A stretch of DNA of 7,199 bases. Origin: Rickettsiales bacterium. Lineage in GTDB: Bacteria > Pseudomonadota > Alphaproteobacteria > Rickettsiales > 21-14-0-20-44-7. Every line of letters begins with the position of its first letter. Position 1 is the stretch's first letter. The stretch covers positions 1 through 7,199 of the forward strand of contig JALZVI010000283.1 in assembly GCA_023301015.1 (NCBI GenBank), written 5' to 3'. This document shows positions 1-7,000 of this stretch, piece by piece. The position numbers and the translations under genes were made by a program. The notes below the pieces were generated by a model. That model made no database searches and was not told the DNA's origin. It worked only from the letters and a program-made list of their open reading frames with translations.

Positions 1-762
1 GTTAGTGATGTGTTCTGTGTCCAACTTGGTTCTTATATACTCTATTGCACTACTTAAATACTTGAATTTACACAGTAAAGGTATATGTTCTGAGCCCATA
101 TCTTGCCCCCTTTTCTTGGCAGCACCTGAGAACTTGCATGCATATTCTCCTCTACTAGATTGTTTGAATATACCAGATTTAAGTATTTCGCACGATCTTC
201 TACCACATAAAACACTTATAGCAGATGCTATTATGAACGTATCTTCTGATAAATCTTTAACTATAGATTTACACCTAGAGACGAGTTTGTCGGCATTTTC
301 TACCTCTACACATTTCATTGATCTAGATTCTATACTCTTAGATGCAAGACTACTGTTTGTCATCTTGTCATCGGTAGAAAGTCTGTAATTGTACATATAG
401 TCAGGTAAAATCTTCAAATCTGCTACAATTGCATCAGCTCTTTTACTACCGGTAAATTCACCTTTTTTTGCTAAACGCTGGTTAGCAGTTTGAGTTTTCA
501 TATCATCTTTGCCGAATTGAATGTATTTATCAAGGTATATAGATGCTAATCTTTGATTCTTGAGTGATCTTAGACCTGCTTGGAACATATCATCGAACAA
601 TTGATTTCTTTCACCGAATTTCATCCACTCACTTTTAACTCTTGTCATTTGAGAAGGGAAAGATGATAGAGCATACTTGTCACGTATGTTCTGAAGTACC
701 CCGAATGCATCCTTTGTACGATGTAATAGTTCTGCTTGCGATACTATGAATTCAGATGGCAT
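1..762 (-). CDS. Telomere resolvase (protelomerase)-like tyrosine recombinase, C-terminus cut by window edge
   Basis: Reading the minus strand from the ATG at 762 gives 254 codons without a stop, still open at base 1. It is the first ATG after an in-frame stop at 808-810. The first ~130 residues are charged and probably helical, like a core-binding region. The catalytic-type part follows: a hydrophobic helix ending in CGRRSCEIL (R188/R189, E192), then a hairpin-like FSGAAKKR (211-218; K216/K217) and EHIPLL. In tyrosine recombinases the arginine of a GxRxxE-like motif and a hairpin lysine are catalytic. The double-arginine GRRxxEI followed by FSG-x-x-K-K matches what I recall of TelK/TelN/ResT resolvases better than ordinary integrases. 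Those enzymes cut replicated telomere junctions and reseal them as hairpins. The later HxxR, His and catalytic Tyr would lie beyond the edge, so activity cannot be judged. An ordinary tyrosine recombinase is the main alternative. The reading frame is certain, the family fairly likely, the role inferred. Confidence 0.68.
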   Translation of the reverse strand, partial: MPSEFIVSQAELLHRTKDAFGVLQNIRDKYALSSFPSQMTRVKSEWMKFGERNQLFDDMFQAGLRSLKNQRLASIYLDKYIQFGKDDMKTQTANQRLAKKGEFTGSKRADAIVADLKILPDYMYNYRLSTDDKMTNSSLASKSIESRSMKCVEVENADKLVSRCKSIVKDLSEDTFIIASAISVLCGRRSCEILKSGIFKQSSRGEYACKFSGAAKKRGQDMGSEHIPLLCKFKYLSSAIEYIRTKLDTEHITN

Positions 763-813
763 GTCGTAGTAATAATATGAATATTCATTTGAAAGGAGAA
801 ATATGCGTTATCG

Positions 814-1374
814 TTAAACGACTTGTACAGAGTTCACCATAGACAATACAGACCATGCGAGCATGAACAATGGCATACCAGGACCCGATGCTAAATTTTT
901 AGGCCTTTCTAGAGAATTTACAGACATCATAGCAACAAACACCAATACAGGTGGTATCATAGCTAGGCCATGGATAGTAGGGTCGTGAATTTCATCCTTG
1001 CTATCCCCAGGATGTCCGTGGTTTTTCATACCCATGAAAACTCCGATGGAAATCCATGCCATCATGAATACAATCTTGGTCATATTGATCGGAAGCCCAC
1101 TTACGTTCTTTTCCATCATCATCCTTGTCATCATAGCAGCCATGTATACAAGAATGGATGAGATAACCAGTAAACTTTTGTATTTAGAATCACGGGTACT
1201 ATTTTTTACAAACGAAGATATCATCAAGATCCAACCAATACTAAACAACGGCATACCAGTAAGCATTTGGAGAGGTTTACTAGGTAGGGTGTTCATTCCT
1301 ACAACAGCTGATGTTATAGACACACCACCAAAAAGGGATAATAGAAGGGGAGTTTTTTCAAATGATAATGACAT
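814..1374 (-). CDS. Multi-pass membrane protein with three repeated two-helix units
   Basis: I do not recognise the family. The 186-residue product is rich in Met, Ile, Leu and Val. It has about six likely membrane helices: near residues 9-27, 38-56, 67-83, 98-116, 135-153 and 166-183. They appear to be three copies of one hairpin. Each copy has a first helix, a Pro-containing linker, and a second helix with a central Trp (W48, W107, W174). The segment GMPLF is identical in copies one and three (40-44 and 166-170). A hydrophilic loop at 117-135 carries four histidines (119, 121, 130, 135) and several acidic residues. The gene sits 24 bases below the next minus-strand gene upstream and 51 bases above the resolvase-like gene. 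A virion inner-membrane or transport role is possible but nothing in the sequence proves one. The plus-strand frame opposite it (998-1435) is a shadow. Confidence 0.85.
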   Translation of the reverse strand: MSLSFEKTPLLLSLFGGVSITSAVVGMNTLPSKPLQMLTGMPLFSIGWILMISSFVKNSTRDSKYKSLLVISSILVYMAAMMTRMMMEKNVSGLPINMTKIVFMMAWISIGVFMGMKNHGHPGDSKDEIHDPTIHGLAMIPPVLVFVAMMSVNSLERPKNLASGPGMPLFMLAWSVLSMVNSVQVV

Positions 1375-1398
1375 ATTGTATATTATTTTTAGTATATA

Positions 1399-1833
1399 TT
1401 ATTTACTGAATTTTCTAATAATTTCATCTACATAAACAAATATGATCATGTATAAAATTGGAGCCACTAAATGAACCCTACCTGAACTCTGACTGTCCAT
1501 TTTAAAAAGTTTCACTGGTAAATCTAACCCAAATCTCCCTATAATAGAAAGGATTAGACCAGTTATAAACCCAAACATAAGAGTATTAATCCTTATTCCA
1601 CCTATCATAACATCATCGTCTGTCTCTGATTTTTTCATCATGTAATATGATATACCATATAATATAGCTATACCAGTATGTAACGATTCATGTGGTATAG
1701 ACAGGTATTGCTGGATTTGGACACTATCAAGACTATTTAATGCACTTGTACGGCCCTTATACTGTGCGAACCCCACATAAAGAATTGTTGGTAATATAGA
1801 TAATATAGAAGATCCTTTAATAAAATCTTCCAT
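1399..1833 (-). CDS. Small four-helix membrane protein with an HExxH motif
   Basis: This 144-residue product is not a family I can name. Likely membrane helices lie near residues 8-24, 48-66, 80-100 and 119-136, with an acidic loop (ETDDDV, 70-75) between the second and third and a basic C-terminus. H48, E49 and H52 form HESLH at the start of the second helix, matching the zinc-binding HExxH pattern of metallopeptidases. A further histidine, H121, begins the last helix. Site-2 proteases do place HExxH in a membrane helix, but this protein is much shorter and I see no convincing second metal motif such as NPDG or LDG, so an enzymatic role is speculative. It is flanked at short distances by minus-strand genes, and the upstream spacer of 29 bases is almost pure A/T. 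It could equally be a structural virion membrane protein. Confidence 0.82.
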   Translation of the reverse strand: MEDFIKGSSILSILPTILYVGFAQYKGRTSALNSLDSVQIQQYLSIPHESLHTGIAILYGISYYMMKKSETDDDVMIGGIRINTLMFGFITGLILSIIGRFGLDLPVKLFKMDSQSSGRVHLVAPILYMIIFVYVDEIIRKFSK

Positions 1834-1862
1834 ATTATATTTTATACTTATAAGCTAATATT

Positions 1863-2624
1863 TTATTGGAAATTCTGGTCACTAGGAGGGGCAGTTGGCT
1901 TCTTCCTGTTAAACCTTTTAAACACTGTGTTGTATCTTCTACTACTGTCTCGTGCCCGAAGTCTATTTATTTCACCTATAAGGACACTTTTTTCCTCTGC
2001 AAGTATATCACCATTCTCTAATTTAATTTTAAGATTTTCAATGTCCCTATTCAATCCATCGTTAGACTCTTCGCAATCTTTAAGATTTTGAAATTGCTTG
2101 ATGCGTGCGTGTTCACACTCACTTTTACATTCCTGGACACTGTCCGCTGCCTCTTCCAACATAGATTCTAGTCCAGATATTTTATTTTTAAATAACTCAT
2201 TCTGTCCCAAAAGGCGATCCTTCATAGTTTGAAGTAATTCTAGGTCATCTTTCATGTCAAAGAATTTAGAACTTTGGTCTTCAAGTTCTGATAGTCTGTT
2301 ACGAAGTATTTCGTTTTCTGAAGATACTTTGATAAGTTTCAATTCTGAATCTGCCTGTTTGGAAAGAGCATCTGCTTTTGTGGAAAGAGCACTGATAAGT
2401 TTTTGATGTGTGGACACAACTTGTGGTTTTCGGGGAGTTTGTATTTGTGCCTTAAGAGACCCAATGTCAAACCGCAAGTCATTTATGACCTTTTCTTGGG
2501 TTTTATTAAGTCTTTTAAGAACACCATTCTCTTTAATCAATGGACCAAGTCTATCTATAACTTCGACAGCCTTTGAGAATAATTCTTTCGCTCTTTGTCT
2601 GGTATTGGGGTTACTCAAATCCAT
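1863..2624 (-). CDS. Long coiled-coil protein with basic C-terminal tail
   Basis: The 253-residue product has no recognisable enzyme motif. Residues ~8-62 and ~73-225 are dominated by Leu, Glu, Lys, Gln and Asn in heptad-like spacing, which indicates an extended alpha-helical coiled coil. A short Pro-containing break (TPRKP, 63-67) separates the two parts. Residues 79-92 contain two nearly identical heptads (ALSTKAD, ALSKQAD), reflected in DNA by GGAAAGAGCA at 2361-2370 and again 21 bases later at 2382-2391. Cysteines 166, 170 and 184 lie in the second helix. The tail from ~223 is rich in Arg/Lys, then Pro-rich, and may bind nucleic acid, membrane or a partner. It is the first gene of a four-gene minus-strand run and shares a divergent promoter region with the thiol oxidase. 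A scaffold, tether or virion role is a guess; coiled-coil composition alone gives no function. Confidence 0.85.
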   Translation of the reverse strand: MDLSNPNTRQRAKELFSKAVEVIDRLGPLIKENGVLKRLNKTQEKVINDLRFDIGSLKAQIQTPRKPQVVSTHQKLISALSTKADALSKQADSELKLIKVSSENEILRNRLSELEDQSSKFFDMKDDLELLQTMKDRLLGQNELFKNKISGLESMLEEAADSVQECKSECEHARIKQFQNLKDCEESNDGLNRDIENLKIKLENGDILAEEKSVLIGEINRLRARDSSRRYNTVFKRFNRKKPTAPPSDQNFQ

Positions 2625-2783
2625 GATTATACAATCAAGATCATATATTTATTCTTATTATATAGGAAAAATATAATCAAATTATGAAAAAATTGGGTTT
2701 ATCGTTAATATATATATTATGATTAATTACTTTTGGTTCGCTGAGCGATATTTTATAAATATACATGTTATATAACTTACAAC
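2625..2783. promoter_or_regulatory. Divergent promoter region between coiled-coil gene and thiol oxidase gene
   Basis: This 159-base AT-rich spacer separates two genes read in opposite directions, so it must hold both promoters. Visible elements are AAAATTGG at 2688-2695 (7 of 8 bases of the mimivirus early motif AAAATTGA, about 90 bases before the plus-strand ATG), TTTATCGTTAATA at 2698-2710, a 14-base palindrome TAATATATATATTA at 2706-2719, and a TATA-like TTTATAAATA about 25-30 bases before the ATG at 2784. On the minus side the ATG at 2624 is preceded by TTGTATAATC. The promoter role follows from the gene arrangement; which element is used is inference. Confidence 0.6.
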
Positions 2784-3305
2784 ATGCAAGTCGCAGTATG
2801 GGGTCCAGTTGGATGGAAGTTTTTACACTCTGTAGCCCATGGGTATCCCGAGATACCAGAAGAGTTCGACGAGGAACATAATTTGCCTAAAGGCACTACA
2901 GCTGCTAATTACACAAGTTTTTTCAATTCTCTTGGAAATGTTTTACCATGCAAATACTGTAGAGATTCTTATATGAAATTCATAAAGGAATCTCCTATCA
3001 GGACAGAGTCAAGATATGCCATTACCAAATGGCTATGGGAGATACATAATAAGGTAAACAACAAACTTGGGGCAAATAGTAGCGACTTCAACTCGGTATG
3101 TGCAGAATATGAATCATACCGAGCAAGCTGCAGCAAAAAATCGGCAATGGGTTGTACGGTTCCTTACATGAATAACACTAAGAAAAAATCTGTTGTAACA
3201 GTATACGAAGTCAACAGGAATCCATTTGCCAAAATTTTTATAACCATTCTGATTTTTATATCAGCCTACCTACTATTTAAGAAATTTAACCGAAGAAGCT
3301 CATGA
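2784..3305 (+). CDS. Erv1/ALR-family FAD-dependent thiol oxidase, membrane-anchored
   Basis: The 173-residue product has the full Erv1/ALR pattern. WGPVGWKFLHSVAHGYP (6-22) is the N-terminal signature with FAD-contacting Trp and His. PCKYC (C56, C59) is the redox-active CxxC beside the flavin. WLWEIHNKVN (83-92) is the FAD-binding HN-x-x-N helix. Further cysteines at 106, 116 and 124 probably form the shuttle or structural pair of viral homologues. Residues ~148-165 form one membrane helix followed by KKFNRRSS. Family members pass electrons from protein thiols through FAD to oxygen. In poxviruses and other NCLDVs they drive disulfide formation in virion proteins made in the cytosol. The start at 2784 puts WGP at residue 6, as expected, and the only nearby upstream ATG (2765) is out of frame. 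Its last 20 bases overlap the convergent cysteine-rich gene, a plausible substrate (inference). Confidence 0.95.
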   Translation: MQVAVWGPVGWKFLHSVAHGYPEIPEEFDEEHNLPKGTTAANYTSFFNSLGNVLPCKYCRDSYMKFIKESPIRTESRYAITKWLWEIHNKVNNKLGANSSDFNSVCAEYESYRASCSKKSAMGCTVPYMNNTKKKSVVTVYEVNRNPFAKIFITILIFISAYLLFKKFNRRSS

Positions 3306-3891
3306 AGCTAGACTTCTTGGTGCAGTGCGAACGGCGAGCGGCGGCGGCGGCGCGGCGGGCTTCAAGTTCAGCCATGAAAGCGGTCTGGCGGGCTAGGTCG
3401 GAGGCGTTCTGCTCGGCCTGGCGTCCCTGCTGGTAGTTGTAAAGGTCAGCGGCGTTACCGTTTACAAGGACGGAGTAGTCGCGGGCACGGTTTCCGGAGT
3501 ATTCGGAAGCGGGTACCTGACGGGTGGTGTCAAGAACACGCTGGGCGGCGCGGCGCTTCTGGATGGTGACAAGAGCCTTACCGTATTCGGTCTTCTTGGA
3601 CACGCACTTTCCGGTGACGTCATCGAATACGAATCCGGTGTTGCATGTCTTAGGTGCGCAGGTACCATCGGCACGGCGTACGTAACCGAGAAGGGGTACA
3701 CCAGTTTCCTTGTCCATGCATCGGACAGTTCCACACGAACCACTGGCGGTCTTCATGTAAGGCTGACGGCATGCGGTGGAGCACGAGCTGCGCGAACGCG
3801 AGCGGGAAGCGGTCTTCCTGGAAGCGGTCTTCCTCTTAGGGGCGGACTTCTTAGCGGTAGACTTACGGGCGGCACACTTTTTAGCAGGCAT
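3286..3891 (-). CDS. Basic, cysteine-repeat, Ala/Arg-rich protein, likely abundant virion component
   Basis: I cannot name a family. The 201-residue product has three parts. Residues 1-36 form a Lys/Ala/Ser/Thr/Arg tail with KKSAPKRK, a doubled RKTAS and an SRSRSRSS stretch, like histone or protamine tails. Residues 37-96 hold seven cysteines in a recurring pattern: C37-x3-C41, then C53-x4-C58, C78-x4-C83 and C96, with GSC, GTC and GKC repeated. Residues ~100-187 are helical, charged and Ala/Arg-rich, ending in RRAAAAARR. The C-terminus is KKSSFMSFFG. The gene is far richer in GC than its surroundings and uses mostly C- or G-ending codons (Asn AAC, Phe TTC and Tyr TAC throughout, Lys nearly always AAG), suggesting very high expression. 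DNA condensation in the particle or a disulfide-stabilised core protein are possible roles, both inferred. The start at 3891 follows an A/T-only leader. Confidence 0.88.
   Translation of the reverse strand: MPAKKCAARKSTAKKSAPKRKTASRKTASRSRSRSSCSTACRQPYMKTASGSCGTVRCMDKETGVPLLGYVRRADGTCAPKTCNTGFVFDDVTGKCVSKKTEYGKALVTIQKRRAAQRVLDTTRQVPASEYSGNRARDYSVLVNGNAADLYNYQQGRQAEQNASDLARQTAFMAELEARRAAAAARRSHCTKKSSFMSFFG
3805..3834. repeat. Two perfect tandem 15-base repeats inside the basic-tail coding region
   Basis: GGAAGCGGTCTTCCT occurs at 3805-3819 and again at 3820-3834 with no gap. On the minus strand it encodes the duplicated RKTAS of the histone-like tail. Each unit is also a small inverted repeat (GGAAG and CTTCC around a 4-base loop). 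A recent duplication or slippage during replication would explain it. Confidence 0.85.
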
Positions 3892-4068
3892 ATTTTTAAT
3901 AGTTAATATAAATTGTAAATATTTTTTTTGTTGAATTAAGCGTTTCGTGTGGCTTGATTCGAATTATATACTAATATATATACCAAAAACTAATTTAATT
4001 ATTTTTTATCGTAATACCAACTTTACCACTTTCATTCATTACCAACCCACTATAAAACCAAAACAAAC
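3892..4068. promoter_or_regulatory. Divergent promoter region between cysteine-repeat gene and topoisomerase II gene
   Basis: This 177-base, strongly AT-rich spacer lies between two ATGs facing away from each other. On the minus side the leader before the ATG at 3891 is AT-rich (ATTAAAAAT next to the ATG) with an A-run at about 3922-3929 on that strand, as often seen before strongly expressed late NCLDV genes. On the plus side there is TATATATACC at 3975-3984, TTTATCGTAATA at 4005-4016, and TATAAAACC at 4051-4059. The topoisomerase ATG stands in an AAACATGG context, good for eukaryotic initiation. The promoter role is inferred from the arrangement; individual elements are unproven. Confidence 0.55.
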
Positions 4069-7000
4069 ATGGCTAAAAGATCTTCAAAGAATGATACCAA
4101 TTCTTCCCAGAAAAAGTTTGTTAAATTGTCTGGAAGGGATCATATACTTCAGAGAAGTGATATGTATTGTGGAAGTCTTACCCAGGACCTTCGCTCTTGT
4201 TATGTACCATCTTCTACTGGTGGTGACATGGAACTACTTGATGTGAGTGTTGCTCCAGCATTCTTACAGATTTTCGAGGAAGTCATCATGAATGCGGCTG
4301 ACAGAGTTTCGGTATCGTTCGAAAAAAATGGAAATGTCACAAAAAAGACTACTTCTATTCAGATTAACGTATGCCAAGAATCTGGTCAAATTTGTGTACA
4401 CAATAACGGAGATGGTATCCCTATCCAGTTTGATGAAGATCACGGGTGTTACATACCCGAACTTGTATTTGGTCATCTCAGGACATCATCTAATTATGAT
4501 GACAACAATGAACGTCTTAATGTCGGTAGAAATGGTATTGGAGTCAAAATAGTGAACATTTTTTCCAACACATTCATCATAGAGACTGTTGATGCATCAA
4601 GTGGGAAAAAATACAAACAAAAGTTCACTAATAACATGTCCAAAATCCATAAACCAACTGTCAAAGATTTCACTGGGGAACCTTATACAAAGGTTACGTT
4701 TGATCTGGACCTGGAAAGATTTGGTATGAAATCTATACCAGATGATGTTATGGGCATCCTCATGAGAAGGACACATGAAATCTGTCTATGTGCTCTTGAG
4801 ACTATTAAAGTTACATTCAACAAGAAGAATCTCAAGACGGATTCTGTTGAAAAATACATGCAACTTTATGGTATCGAGAAAAAGATTGCATCGTGTGATA
4901 CTAATGATAGGTGGAAGGTTGGGATTGCATTTACACCAAGTGTTGAATCATTCAGGCATATGTCATTTGTAAATTCTACTTGTACTCCCGACGGGGGTAC
5001 CCATGTGAATTACATCCTTGATGCTTTCATGAAAAAAGCAATGCCAATACTGAAAAAGAAGTTTAAGTCAAACAAACTTAAGCCATCAGTAGTAAAGGAT
5101 GTTTTGACTTTAGTTGTAAGTTCACACATAGTCAACCCCACATTCTCTTCTCAGACAAAGGATAATCTAACTCTCCCATCCAAAGATTTCGGATCCACAT
5201 TTGATGTAACAGAAAATATGGTGAACAAGGTCTTGAAATCTGGTCTAACTGATTACATCACAGAATATCTTAAGAGTAAGGACAAAGAGGTCATGAACGA
5301 CAATGATGGTAAAAAGGTCAATAGGATCAAGGGAATCCCAGATCTACATGATGCTAAATATGCAGGTACTAAAAAGTCATCCGAATGTCTTTTGATTCTT
5401 ACAGAGGGTAAGTCTGCTCTTACGTTTGCATTGTCTGCTATGTCAGTGATTGGTCGTGATAGGTTTGGAGCTTTCCCTCTTAGGGGTAAGTTACTAAATG
5501 TAAGAGATGCATCACCCACTCAAGTTGCAAACAATTCAGAGATAACAGCTATCAAAAAGATACTTGGTCTCCAAAATGGAGTTGTCTACAATGACACATC
5601 CAAACTTAGATACGGTGGTGTAATAACACTATGTGACGCCGACCTAGATGGTGCTCATATCAGAGGATTGCTCTTGAACCTCTTCGATGTTCACTGGCCT
5701 TCTCTATTGAAGATGGGGTTTGTAAAGTCAGTCAATACTCCTATTGTAAAGGCAACTAAGGGTAAAGATACCAAACTGTTCTATAATGATTTTGACTATA
5801 AAGAATGGAAAGATGAAGTAGGTAGTGGTATCAACTCGTACAAACTCAAGTATCTAAAGGGTCTAGGGTCATCTACTGCTGACGAGGCAAGGCAGTATCT
5901 CAAAGATATTCAGACTTCATTGGTTACGTATACAAATGACGATGAAGCAGTAGAGAATATGTCATTGGCTTTTTGTAAGAAAAGGGCAGGAGACAGGAAG
6001 AAGTGGCTGGCTTCGTATGATCACTCCCAGATAATAGAATCGTCTACTAGGGATGTTAACATCAGTTCATTTGTCAACAAGGAACTGATCCACTTCTCAA
6101 GGGGTGATCTTTTGAGGTCTATACCTAGTGTTGTAGATGGATTGAAAACTTCACAGAGAAAGGCACTATGTGGAGCTTTCATGAGGGGTATATTGACATC
6201 AGAGGCCAAGGTTGCCCAGTTGACAGGATATGTTGCCGATAAGATGAAATTTGCACATGGTGAAACTTCGATGGCTGGGACCATTATAAACATGGCTCAG
6301 GATTTCGTCGGTGCAAACAACATCAATTTCTTTTTACCTAAGGGTCAATTTGGTAGTCGTCTAGAAGGTGGGGCTGACGCGGCGTCTCCTAGGTACATTT
6401 TCGTACAAATGAATACAGTCACTCCGTGTCTATTCATAAAAGATGACGATGCCATTTTGGACTATGTAGACGATGAAGGTATGAGGACGGAACCTGTCCA
6501 ATATTCTCCTATTATCTCTACTCTCCTAGCAAATGGATGTAAAGCAATTGCCACTGGATATTCAACTAGTATCCCACAGTTCAGTGTGTCTGATCTAATT
6601 GAAAACGTAAGGCGTCGTTTGGACGGAAAGGAACCAAAGCCATTGGTTCCATCTTATAGAGGATTTTCTGGTACCATAAAATCAAGCGATGATGGGAATT
6701 TCGTCACTCGTGGTGTATTTGAACATAACAACCTCGAAGTCAACATCACCGAACTACCAATTGGAAGCTGGAGCTCTAGTTACAAGACATTCCTCGAGAA
6801 TTTACTAGAGAAGAAAGAGATTTCAAATTACACAGAGAGTTGTACCGATGTTGATGTTGGATTTGTAGTCACTCTTAAAGAAAATATGAGTGAAAAGGAC
6901 CTAGAGAAGTTCCTAAAGTTAACTACTGTTATCAGGACTTCCAACCTACACGCATTTGACGCTGAGGGGGTTGTTAAACTTTACAATGATGCAACTGAAA

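Noticed and set aside
5..388. Plus-strand open frame of 127 codons
   Set aside because: It lies antisense to the resolvase-like gene, whose minus-strand frame is longer (254 codons, open past the edge) and carries recombinase motifs. This translation shows no family features.
811..821. Inverted repeat TCGTTAAACGA at the stop codon of the membrane-protein gene
   Set aside because: A five-base stem with a one-base centre is too short to form a terminator hairpin or to count as a significant operator.
998..1435. Plus-strand open frame of 145 codons with hydrophobic stretches
   Set aside because: It mirrors the membrane protein on the minus strand. Antisense of hydrophobic codons often looks hydrophobic, and it runs through the spacer into the next gene.
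2361..2391. GGAAAGAGCA direct repeat as a possible regulatory or CRISPR-like repeat
   Set aside because: The 21-base spacing equals one heptad of the coiled coil, so coding for repeated heptads explains it.
3462..3743. Minus-strand alternative frame of 93 codons inside the cysteine-repeat gene
   Set aside because: GC-rich sequence has few stop codons, so long shadow frames are expected. The 201-codon frame has the start context, codon bias and ordered domains.
3286..3891. GC-rich gene as bacterial contamination or chimeric assembly
   Set aside because: The coding region overlaps the thiol oxidase gene by 20 bases and has an A/T-only leader typical of the rest of the window, so it is continuous with its neighbours.
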